The notes beneath the pieces were generated by a model, which saw only the letters and a program-made list of their open reading frames with translations, made no database searches and was not told the origin of the DNA. DNA of 8,252 bases from Clostridiales bacterium (GTDB lineage: Bacteria; Bacillota_A; Clostridia; Peptostreptococcales; Anaerovoracaceae), in assembly GCA_012510935.1 (NCBI GenBank), contig JAAZHB010000012.1:1-8252 (forward strand). The letters are read 5' to 3'. Of the stretch, positions 1 through 6,685 are shown piece after piece; positions within the stretch are counted from its first letter, which is position 1, and each line of letters begins with the position of its first letter. Both the position numbers and the translations under genes were made by a program.

Positions 1-781
1 TTGCTCCACGAAAATATCCAGCATATTTCATTTTTAGCATAAGAAGATGAAATGATATAGAGCTTGTCTCGAATGGGTCAAAATACCATATAATTCCTTC
101 CTCTGCGTATTTATCTACAAAATCGGATGTACCATCATAAGGTGTGCCAATAAGGTTAGAAATACAATCTGAGCATCCTCCAATTAATCTCCCGGATACA
201 TCAACGGGAGCTTTAGGTAATGTATCCCAATATACCTTCGTGTCTAAAGAGATATTATCAGACCAGCTCCTTGATGCATCATAGTAGTCAAAAGATGATT
301 GTTCAATTAAATTTCCTTTTAGAATTGCAATAGCATTTTTCTGAAATTCATGCAATGGTGACCAATCGAAAGAGCCGGCATTAACCCCATAAATAGTTGC
401 GATATCAAGCTTCGTTGTTAAATAATAAACAACATTTGTAGGATCACTTGAGCCGCATACCCACTTAGGATTTGTTAGAAAATTATCCGTATTTATATAT
501 GGTAATACTTCCATACAGTAGTCTCCGCCTGACGCGGAAAGGATTATACCAATGTCATCATTGAGGACTAATTCGTTAAATTCATTGGCTCTTACTTCAG
601 CTGATGAGGCTTTTTCACCTATATTTCGCACACTTTTGGTCTCAAGAAGCTTAAAGCCGGCGGACTTTAGAGCCTCAAGTGATTTATCAAATGAGTCAAT
701 TTTATGCCCAACACCTGCACTTGGAGCACAGATTCCTATTGTAGTTTTATTTGTCTTTGATAAAAATGATGGGAAAATCAT
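1..781 (-). CDS. S66 family LD-carboxypeptidase / MccF-like serine peptidase, 3' end cut off by window edge
   Basis: The visible part is the N-terminal 260 residues; family members are usually about 300-350 residues, so perhaps a quarter is missing. S66 enzymes are serine peptidases with a Ser-Glu-His triad. LdcA trims the terminal D-Ala from murein tetrapeptides in the cytoplasm, and MccF cleaves microcin C-type peptide-nucleotides. Visible family marks are the N-terminal strand GICAPSAG (residues 16-23), SGGDYCMEVLPYI (84-96), the nucleophile motif GSSDPT (110-115, expected nucleophile Ser112), and GGCSDCISNLIGTPYDG (201-217) followed by GIIWYFD (229-235). The expected catalytic His lies beyond the window. 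At the usual triad Glu slot the residue is Asp235. The start is ATG at 781 with AGGAGA seven bases upstream; the next upstream ATG is followed at once by an in-frame stop. No signal peptide is seen, which fits a cytoplasmic enzyme. Family assignment is firm; the choice between murein and microcin-like substrates is open. Confidence 0.85.
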   Translation of the reverse strand, partial: MIFPSFLSKTNKTTIGICAPSAGVGHKIDSFDKSLEALKSAGFKLLETKSVRNIGEKASSAEVRANEFNELVLNDDIGIILSASGGDYCMEVLPYINTDNFLTNPKWVCGSSDPTNVVYYLTTKLDIATIYGVNAGSFDWSPLHEFQKNAIAILKGNLIEQSSFDYYDASRSWSDNISLDTKVYWDTLPKAPVDVSGRLIGGCSDCISNLIGTPYDGTSDFVDKYAEEGIIWYFDPFETSSISFHLLMLKMKYAGYFRGA

Positions 782-817
782 TGCTTTATCTCCTATACAT
801 TACTGATTTCAATATCG

Positions 818-846
818 ATTATAGTTATCTTAACACAATTTATTGA
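818..846 (-). promoter_or_regulatory. Candidate promoter of the S66 peptidase gene
   Basis: On the minus strand there is a perfect TATAAT (818-823), placed so that transcription would start near 811, about 30 bases before the ATG. The -35 at 17-base spacing (841-846, TCAATA) matches the consensus poorly, so the call rests mainly on the -10 and its position. Confidence 0.4.
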
Positions 847-863
847 TTAGAAATTAATTATTC

Positions 864-892
864 TTGTTTAGTTTGATAATTTATTCTAAAAT
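864..892 (+). promoter_or_regulatory. Candidate promoter of the hydCBA operon
   Basis: TTGTTT (864-869) and TAAAAT (887-892) are separated by exactly 17 bases. The -10 matches the sigma-A consensus at five of six positions and the -35 at three. A start near 899 would give a leader of about 40 bases with the ribosome binding site at 922-930. A competing -10 (GATAAT, 875-880) has no acceptable -35. I saw no Rex-type operator (TTGTTAA-N4-TTAACAA) nearby. Confidence 0.4.
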
Positions 893-921
893 GGAAAATA
901 ATGAAGCACATTTATTAAATG

Positions 922-930
922 AAGGAGGAG
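922..930 (+). promoter_or_regulatory. Ribosome binding site that fixes the hydC start
   Basis: AAGGAGGAG lies eight bases before the ATG at 939. This favours 939 over the in-frame ATG at 893 and the TTG at 864. The longer versions lack a comparable site and overlap the candidate promoter. Confidence 0.8.
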
Positions 931-938
931 TTAACCTG

Positions 939-1430
939 ATGAGAATTTCAAATGTACCTTTTAAGGGCACAGAAGAACAGAAGTCTCAATTACTTAAAGT
1001 TATTGAGCAATATAAAGATCAGAAGGGCTCGCTAATGCCTATTATGCAGAATGCACAGGAGATTTATGGCTATTTGCCATATCAAGTGCAGAAGATTATT
1101 GCAGATGAAACCGGTATACCAATTGAGAAAATATATGGGATTGCAACATTTTATGCACAATTCTCTATGTCTCCAAAGGGTAGATATGAGGTTTCGGTAT
1201 GTCTAGGAACTGCATGCTATGTAAAGGGTTCTGGAGATATTCTAGAAAGAGTAGAACGCGAACTTAAAATTAAGGATGGCGAATGCACTCCAGATGGGTT
1301 GTTCTCTATTGAAACCTGTAGATGCGTTGGTGCATGTGGACTAGCACCAGTAATGATCGTAGACGGAGATGTTTATGGCAAGATTGGACCAGATGATGTA
1401 CCTGGAATTCTTGCAAAGTATGTGCAGTAA
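939..1430 (+). CDS. hydC: NuoE-like [2Fe-2S] subunit of NADH-linked [FeFe]-hydrogenase (HydC)
   Basis: This 163-residue protein matches the 24-kDa NuoE/HydC/HndA family in length and layout. A helical N-terminal region (about 10-80, including YGYLP and GIATFYAQF) is followed by a thioredoxin-like domain. The four [2Fe-2S] ligands are Cys88 and Cys93 (CLGTAC) and Cys129 and Cys133 (CVGAC), followed by the typical GLAPV and DVYGKI segments. In the complex it docks on the NuoF-like subunit HydB near the FMN. It is the first gene of a three-gene operon in the same order as the Thermotoga-type hydC-hydB-hydA cluster. The alternative name hndA is used when the enzyme is described as NADP-reducing. 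The presence of HydA downstream excludes complex I and makes a formate dehydrogenase unlikely. Confidence 0.93.
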   Translation: MRISNVPFKGTEEQKSQLLKVIEQYKDQKGSLMPIMQNAQEIYGYLPYQVQKIIADETGIPIEKIYGIATFYAQFSMSPKGRYEVSVCLGTACYVKGSGDILERVERELKIKDGECTPDGLFSIETCRCVGACGLAPVMIVDGDVYGKIGPDDVPGILAKYVQ

Positions 1431-1441
1431 GGTGTGACTAC

Positions 1442-1446
1442 GGAGG
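1442..1446 (+). promoter_or_regulatory. Ribosome binding site that fixes the hydB start
   Basis: GGAGG sits eight bases before ATG 1455. An in-frame GTG at 1434 would add seven residues, but it precedes this site and has only a weak AAGG upstream, so 1455 is the better start. Confidence 0.8.
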
Positions 1447-1454
1447 TTGATATT

Positions 1455-3326
1455 ATGAAATCACTGCAAGATCTATATACAATTAGAGATACAAAGCAGG
1501 GTCAGGTAGGCATACGCTTCGGAGGCGACGCAGATGCTGAAAAGACCTATATTTTGGTATGCGGAGGTACCGGATGTACTTCCAATCATTCAAAGGAACT
1601 TATGGATAAGTTCAATGAACTAGCAGAAGCTGAAGGAAAGTCTGGAGAAATCGAGATTGTTCAGACAGGATGTCAGGGTTTATGCGCAAAAGGACCTATT
1701 GTTGTAATTTATCCAGGAGCAGTATTCTACCAGCTCGTGATGCCTGATATGGCTGAAAGAATTTTCCATGAGCATATTATTGGTGGAGAGCCTGTTGAAG
1801 AATATTTGATGAGAGAGGAATCTCTTGATGGAACAGATATCCCATTTGAGGAATCTAGCTTCTATAATGACCAAATGAGACTGGCACTAAGAAATTGCGG
1901 AAGAATTAATCCTGAAAAGATTGATGAATATATTGCAAGAGACGGCTATCTCGCACTTGGCAAAGCGCTTAAGGAAATGACTCCTGATGATGTAATCAAG
2001 ACAGTTCTTGATTCAGGCCTAAGAGGAAGAGGTGGAGCAGGCTTCCCAACTGGAAAGAAATGGCTTTTCGCTTCTGGCAACAGAGGTGAGGTGCAGAAAT
2101 ATGTATGCTGCAATGCAGATGAAGGTGACCCTGGTGCATTTATGGATCGTTCAATTCTAGAAGGTGACCCTCACTCAATTCTTGAAGCTATGGCACTTGC
2201 TGGATATGCGATTGGTTCAAACCAGGGATATATATATGTAAGAGCTGAGTACCCAATTGCTATCGAAAGGCTAAAGATTGCAATTAACCAAGCAAGAGAA
2301 TATGGTGTTCTTGGAAAGAATATTTTCGGAACAGACTTTGACTTTGATATTGATTTAAGATTAGGAGCTGGAGCATTTGTTTGCGGCGAAGAGACAGCAT
2401 TAATGACTTCCATTGAAGGCAATAGAGGTGAGCCACATGCCCGTCCTCCGTTCCCAGCTGTAAAGGGACTTTTCGAATCACCAACAATTCTTAACAATGT
2501 TGAGACCTATGCAAATATTCCACAGATTATTCTTAGAGGTTCAGAATGGTTTGCAAATTCTGGTACAGATACTGCTAAGGGTACAAAGGTATTTGCTCTA
2601 GGTGGAAAGATTAATAATACAGGACTCGTTGAAGTACCAATGGGCACAACTTTGAGACAGATTATTGAGGATATTGGTGGCGGAGTTCCAAACGGTAAGA
2701 AGTTTAAGGCGGCTCAGACTGGTGGACCGTCAGGTGGATGCATACCATCAAAGTTCTATGATATTAAGATAGATTATGAATCACTTTCATCAATTGGTTG
2801 TATGATGGGTTCAGGTGGAATGATTGTTCTTGATGAAGACAATTGTATGGTAGATATTGCTAAGTTCTTCCTTGGCTTTACGGTAAGTGAATCTTGCGGA
2901 AAGTGTACACCTTGTAGAGTCGGTACAAAGAGAATGCTAGAAATTCTTACTAAGATTACTGAAGGTAATGGTGAGATGGAAGATCTTGATAAGCTTGAGG
3001 AGCTAGCTCATTATATTAAAGCAAATGCTTTATGCGGTCTAGGTCAGACAGCACCTAACCCAGTTCTATCAACACTTAACTTCTTCAGAGACGAATATGA
3101 AGCACATATTCTTGAGAAGAGATGTCCTGCAGGCGTATGTAAGGCTCTTATGAGCTATAATATTGATCCTGACAAATGTAAGGGCTGTACTAAGTGTGCT
3201 CGTAACTGTCCTGTTGGAGCAATCAGCGGAGATATTAAGCAGCCTCATGTTATTGATACAACTAAGTGTATCAAGTGCGGCGTATGTATTGATAATTGTA
3301 GTTTTGATGCAATCTATAAGAAATAG
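1455..3326 (+). CDS. hydB: NuoF-like flavoprotein subunit of NADH-linked [FeFe]-hydrogenase (HydB)
   Basis: This 623-residue subunit binds FMN and NAD(H) and passes electrons towards HydA. Domains in order: an N-terminal thioredoxin-like [2Fe-2S] domain (Cys36, Cys41, Cys73, Cys77), equivalent to the separate HndB protein of Desulfovibrio; a NuoF core with the glycine-rich flavin/NADH segment GLRGRGGAGF (about 188-197), NADEGDPG (220-227) and CGEETALM (310-317); an SLBB segment; a NuoF-type [4Fe-4S] site (Cys481, Cys484, Cys487, Cys527); and a C-terminal pair of ferredoxin motifs (Cys575/578/581/585 and Cys605/608/611/615). This layout is that of HydB from trimeric hydrogenases and not of complex I NuoF, which lacks the end domains. 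It starts 24 bases after hydC and ends 15 bases before hydA, so co-expression is clear. All expected ligands are present. Whether the enzyme bifurcates electrons between NADH and ferredoxin cannot be read from the sequence. Confidence 0.94.
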   Translation: MKSLQDLYTIRDTKQGQVGIRFGGDADAEKTYILVCGGTGCTSNHSKELMDKFNELAEAEGKSGEIEIVQTGCQGLCAKGPIVVIYPGAVFYQLVMPDMAERIFHEHIIGGEPVEEYLMREESLDGTDIPFEESSFYNDQMRLALRNCGRINPEKIDEYIARDGYLALGKALKEMTPDDVIKTVLDSGLRGRGGAGFPTGKKWLFASGNRGEVQKYVCCNADEGDPGAFMDRSILEGDPHSILEAMALAGYAIGSNQGYIYVRAEYPIAIERLKIAINQAREYGVLGKNIFGTDFDFDIDLRLGAGAFVCGEETALMTSIEGNRGEPHARPPFPAVKGLFESPTILNNVETYANIPQIILRGSEWFANSGTDTAKGTKVFALGGKINNTGLVEVPMGTTLRQIIEDIGGGVPNGKKFKAAQTGGPSGGCIPSKFYDIKIDYESLSSIGCMMGSGGMIVLDEDNCMVDIAKFFLGFTVSESCGKCTPCRVGTKRMLEILTKITEGNGEMEDLDKLEELAHYIKANALCGLGQTAPNPVLSTLNFFRDEYEAHILEKRCPAGVCKALMSYNIDPDKCKGCTKCARNCPVGAISGDIKQPHVIDTTKCIKCGVCIDNCSFDAIYKK

Positions 3327-3341
3327 CAAGGAGGGTTAAAA

Positions 3342-5099
3342 ATGGCAGATATTAGAGTAACAATAGATAATATTGAAGTTACTGTTCCAGATGGCTCCAC
3401 GCTATTGGAGGCGGCTAGAGCAGCGGGAATAGATGTTCCTACACTATGCTATCTTAAAGATTGCAATGCAATTGCAGCTTGTAGAATATGCGTATGTGAA
3501 GTTGTTGGTGCAAGAAGTCTTGTAGCTGCATGTGTTTTCCCATGCAAAGATGGAATGGTAGCATATACAAATACAGAGAAGATTAAGGACTATAGAAGAA
3601 AAACTCTTCAACTTATTTTGTCTGATCACAATCAAGATTGCCTTGGTTGTTCAAGAAGTGGACATTGCGAACTTCAGAACCTATGTCAGAGATATGGTGT
3701 TGAAAATACTGGTTATTATTCAGGAGAAAAGAATTCATTTGATATTGATGAATCATCAGCTTCAATCGTAAGAGATAACAATAAATGTATTCTATGTCGT
3801 AGGTGTGTTGGAGCATGTGAGAACCTACAGGGAATTGGAGTAATCGGTGCTAACGAGAGAGGCTTTGACACATATGTTGGAAGCGCATTTAATTTACCAT
3901 TAGCTGAAACCAGCTGTGTAAATTGCGGACAATGTATTGTTGCATGTCCTACAGGAGCACTCCACGAGAAGGACAGTACTGCTGATGTAAAGGCAGCTAT
4001 TGCAGATCCTGATAAGGTTGTAATTGTACAGCCTGCTCCTTCAGTAAGAGTTGGGCTAGGCGAGTGCTTCGGTATGCCAGTTGGTACAGAGGTTGAAGGT
4101 AAAATTGCTGCAGCATTGAAGAGACTTGGGTTTGATAAAGCCTTTGATACTAACTTTGCAGCTGACCTTACAATCATTGAAGAAGGATATGAGTTTATTA
4201 ATAGAGTAAAGAATGGTGGAACACTGCCACTAATTACATCATGTTCTCCTGGTTGGGTAAAATACTGTGAGCATTATTATCCAGATATGATTCCAAATTT
4301 ATCTACATGCAAATCTCCACAGCAGATGTTTGGTGCTGTTCTAAAGTCATATTATGCTGAGAAGTTTAATATTCCTTTGGAGAAGCTAGTCTCTGTTTCT
4401 ATTATGCCTTGTACTGCAAAGAAGTTTGAGGTAGGTAGAGAAGACCAGTCTGCAAATGAATATCCTGATGTTGACTATGCATTGACAACACGCGAACTTG
4501 GAAAGATGATTACAGAAGCAGGTATAGATTTTGCTAATCTTCCTGACGAAGAGTTTGATAATCCTCTTGGCGAGTACACTGGTGCTGGAGTAATCTTTGG
4601 AGCAACTGGTGGAGTTATGGAAGCTGCGCTTAGAACAGCAGTTGAAGTAATTACAGGCGAGGAACTAATTGATCTTGATTTCAAGGACGTTAGAGGCGTT
4701 GAAGGAATTAAGGAAGCATCATATAATGTTGAGCCTATTGGAGAGGTTAGAGTTGCAGTTGCATCAGGTCTTGCAAATGCAAGAAAGCTTCTAGATATGG
4801 TTAAATCTGGCGAGAAGAGCTATCACTTCATTGAAATCATGGCATGTCCGGGTGGATGTGTAAATGGTGGTGGACAGCCTCATGTTCCTGCAAAGGTTCG
4901 TAATAATATTGATGTAAGAAGTGAGAGAGCTAAGGGCCTTTATACTCTTGATAAGAATAAAGCCATTCGTAAGTCACACGAGAATCCTATGATAGTTAAA
5001 CTATATGAGGAATATCTTGGTGAGCCTAATGGTGAGAAGGCACATCATCTTCTACATACTTCTTATGTAGAGAGACTTATTAATAAGGATCATGAATAG
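3342..5099 (+). CDS. hydA: [FeFe]-hydrogenase catalytic subunit HydA with NuoG-like N-terminus
   Basis: This 585-residue protein reduces protons to H2 at the H-cluster in the cytoplasm. The N-terminal [2Fe-2S] domain uses Cys36, Cys47, Cys50 and Cys64. A His-ligated [4Fe-4S] site follows (His96, Cys100, Cys103, Cys109), then two ferredoxin-type clusters (Cys149/152/155/159 and Cys192/195/198/202). The H-cluster domain starts near 225. Motif L1 is TSCSPGW (299-305), L2 is MPCTAKKFE (355-363) and L3 is EIMACPGGCVNGGGQP (498-513). The small-subunit-like region closes the protein. The proton-path residues Glu281, Glu284, Cys301 and Ser321 are present by comparison with Clostridium pasteurianum CpI. 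Ser302 is odd: it aligns with CpI Cys300, a ligand of the cubane. The protein lacks the extra C-terminal [2Fe-2S] domain of the longer Thermotoga HydA. AAGGAGGG sits six bases before the ATG. Maturation genes hydEFG are not in this window. Confidence 0.95.
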   Translation: MADIRVTIDNIEVTVPDGSTLLEAARAAGIDVPTLCYLKDCNAIAACRICVCEVVGARSLVAACVFPCKDGMVAYTNTEKIKDYRRKTLQLILSDHNQDCLGCSRSGHCELQNLCQRYGVENTGYYSGEKNSFDIDESSASIVRDNNKCILCRRCVGACENLQGIGVIGANERGFDTYVGSAFNLPLAETSCVNCGQCIVACPTGALHEKDSTADVKAAIADPDKVVIVQPAPSVRVGLGECFGMPVGTEVEGKIAAALKRLGFDKAFDTNFAADLTIIEEGYEFINRVKNGGTLPLITSCSPGWVKYCEHYYPDMIPNLSTCKSPQQMFGAVLKSYYAEKFNIPLEKLVSVSIMPCTAKKFEVGREDQSANEYPDVDYALTTRELGKMITEAGIDFANLPDEEFDNPLGEYTGAGVIFGATGGVMEAALRTAVEVITGEELIDLDFKDVRGVEGIKEASYNVEPIGEVRVAVASGLANARKLLDMVKSGEKSYHFIEIMACPGGCVNGGGQPHVPAKVRNNIDVRSERAKGLYTLDKNKAIRKSHENPMIVKLYEEYLGEPNGEKAHHLLHTSYVERLINKDHE

Positions 5100-5157
5100 G
5101 TTCAATTATTATTTACTATTTGTAAATGATAGTAGTATTAATTAATTTCCCTAAGGG

Positions 5158-5193
5158 AACAACGGCATTTTCGTCAATGCCGTTGTTTTCTTT
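5158..5193 (+). terminator. Rho-independent terminator of the hydCBA operon
   Basis: A perfect 12-bp stem (AACAACGGCATT, 5158-5169, with AATGCCGTTGTT, 5176-5187) encloses a six-base loop and runs into a T-rich tail (TTTTCTTTATT). It begins 58 bases after the hydA stop. Confidence 0.9.
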
Positions 5194-5245
5194 ATTAAAT
5201 TAAAATCTGAGAGATAAAGAAGATAAGTGACTCTTTGGTTGTTGT

Positions 5246-5275
5246 TTGAGAACCGTCTATGTGATAACATATTAA
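5246..5275 (+). promoter_or_regulatory. Candidate promoter of the aminopeptidase operon
   Basis: TTGAGA (5246-5251) matches the -35 consensus at five of six positions. TATTAA (5270-5275, 18-base spacing) or CATATT (5268-5273, 16-base spacing) could be the -10, each at four of six. A new promoter is expected here because a strong terminator lies just upstream. The leader would be only about 20 bases. Confidence 0.35.
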
Positions 5276-5287
5276 AATAAATGTATG

Positions 5288-5293
5288 GGAGGG
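5288..5293 (+). promoter_or_regulatory. Ribosome binding site that fixes the aminopeptidase start
   Basis: GGAGGG lies nine bases before ATG 5303. The in-frame ATG at 5285 overlaps this site and would add six residues without its own site, so 5303 is preferred. Confidence 0.75.
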
Positions 5294-5302
5294 AAGACTT
5301 AT

Positions 5303-6685
5303 ATGAAGTTAGAAAATGCATGGACATATTATGATAGTGTAGACACAAATAGACTTGAGGAACTAAGTTCCGATTATATTGATTTTTTGAGTGAGGGAAA
5401 GACAGAGCGCGAGTGTACAGACCTTCTTGTTGATATGGCGAAGAAAGCCGGATATATTGATCTTAATAATGTTATTGCTGCAGGAGATACCCTGAAATGT
5501 GGGGACAAAGTTTTTGCGGTTAACATGGGCAAGGCAGTTATGATGCTAAACATTGGAGAAGACATTATCCAGGATGGAATGAATATTCTTGGCGGACATA
5601 TAGATTCTCCAAGGCTGGATTTAAAGCAGAATCCATTATATGAGAGTGATGAGCTTTCTTATTTCAATACACAGTATTATGGCGGGATTAAGAGTTACCA
5701 ATGGGTTACACTACCGCTTGCATTACATGGCGTAGTTTGTAAGAAGGATGGAACTAAGGTTAAAATCTCAATTGGTGAGAAGCCAGAAGATCCAGTTTTC
5801 TTTGTAAGTGATCTGCTAATTCATCTTGCACAAGAACAAATGAACAAGAAAGCATCAAAGGTAATTGAAGCCGAAGACCTAGATATTCTAATTGGTAGTA
5901 AACCACTTGAAGGTGAAGAGAAAGATGCCGTTAAAGCAAATATACTCAAATTGCTTAAAGATACCTATGATATCGAAGAAGATGATTTATGGTCAGCAGA
6001 GATAGAAGCTGTTCCTGCAGGACGAGCTAGAGAAGCAGGCTTTGATAGAAGCATGATTCTATCTTATGGCCACGATGACAGATGCTGCTCATATCCATCT
6101 GCTGTTGCTATGATTGAAGTAGAGAATCCTAAGGTAACTTCTTGCGGACTTTTTGTCGATAAGGAAGAAATTGGTAGTGTGGGAGCTACAGGAATGGAAT
6201 CACATTTCTTTGAGGATACAATGAGAGAGGTACTTGACAGAATTGGAGTATACAATGAGCTAAGTCTTACAAGATGTTTGAGGAACTCTAGAATGCTCTC
6301 TTCTGATGTAAATGGAGCTTATGATCCTCTATATAGAGATAGGTTCGACAAGGCAAATGCATCAAGATTGGGACATGGTCTTGTTTTCTGCAAGTATACA
6401 GGTGGCAGAGGAAAGTCAAGTTCAAGCGATGCTAATGCTGAATACCTTGCTCAATTAAGAAGAATAATGGATGACAACGATGTTGTATATCAATCTGCAG
6501 AACTTGGTAAAGTAGATGTTGGCGGGGGAGGCACAATTGCATATATTCTTTCACTTTACGGAATGCAAGTAGTAGATTGCGGCCTTGCCGTGTTAAGTAT
6601 GCATGCTCCTTGGGAAGCAATTAGTAAAAGTGATTTATACGAAGCCTATAAGGGATATAAAGCATTTTTAATTGAGGCAAAATAA
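5303..6685 (+). CDS. apeA: M18 family zinc aminopeptidase (aminopeptidase I type)
   Basis: This 460-residue cytosolic metallo-exopeptidase removes N-terminal residues from peptides. M18 enzymes form large tetrahedral complexes with two metal ions per site. Motifs visible in order: GGHIDSPRLDLK (97-108, metal ligand His99 and Asp101), GHDDR (256-260), DKEEIGSVGATGME (286-299, with the catalytic Glu pair 288/289), LSSDVNGAYDP (about 332-342, metal ligand Asp335) and SMHAPWE (432-438, metal ligand His434). The length of 460 and the long middle segment fit the 'M18 aminopeptidase 1' (ApeA) branch better than the shorter ApeB branch; the symbol rests on that judgement. All key residues are present, so the enzyme should be active. 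The gene is the first of a probable two-gene unit with the membrane protein that starts at the base after its stop. Confidence 0.9.
   Translation: MKLENAWTYYDSVDTNRLEELSSDYIDFLSEGKTERECTDLLVDMAKKAGYIDLNNVIAAGDTLKCGDKVFAVNMGKAVMMLNIGEDIIQDGMNILGGHIDSPRLDLKQNPLYESDELSYFNTQYYGGIKSYQWVTLPLALHGVVCKKDGTKVKISIGEKPEDPVFFVSDLLIHLAQEQMNKKASKVIEAEDLDILIGSKPLEGEEKDAVKANILKLLKDTYDIEEDDLWSAEIEAVPAGRAREAGFDRSMILSYGHDDRCCSYPSAVAMIEVENPKVTSCGLFVDKEEIGSVGATGMESHFFEDTMREVLDRIGVYNELSLTRCLRNSRMLSSDVNGAYDPLYRDRFDKANASRLGHGLVFCKYTGGRGKSSSSDANAEYLAQLRRIMDDNDVVYQSAELGKVDVGGGGTIAYILSLYGMQVVDCGLAVLSMHAPWEAISKSDLYEAYKGYKAFLIEAK

Noticed and set aside
552..806. 84-codon plus-strand reading frame
   Set aside because: It lies antisense over the start of the S66 peptidase gene, has no ribosome binding site and no recognisable protein character.
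824..843. Possible Rex operator (TTAACACAA-like half site) between the divergent genes
   Set aside because: Only one imperfect half site is visible, and the partner half at the right spacing is missing.
1434..1454. Upstream GTG start for hydB adding seven residues
   Set aside because: The strong GGAGG lies after this GTG and is ideally placed for the ATG at 1455; the added residues match no known HydB feature.
939..3326. Reading hydC and hydB as complex I (nuoE, nuoF) genes
   Set aside because: HydB carries extra [2Fe-2S] and double ferredoxin domains absent from NuoF, the next gene is an [FeFe]-hydrogenase, and no membrane nuo genes follow.
3716..4177. 153-codon minus-strand reading frame inside hydA
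   Set aside because: It is antisense to well-conserved Fe-S and H-cluster coding sequence; its composition is that of a shadow frame and it has no start signal.
5105..5125. Small AT-rich inverted repeat (ATTTAC/GTAAAT) after hydA
   Set aside because: A six-base AT-rich stem is weak and expected by chance; the real terminator is the 12-bp stem downstream.
5359..5371. Palindrome GGAAC-TAA-GGTCC-like element resembling a LexA box (actual bases GGAACTAAGTTCC)
   Set aside because: The half sites GAAC and GTTC are three bases apart, not four as in the Gram-positive LexA box, and it lies inside the aminopeptidase coding region.
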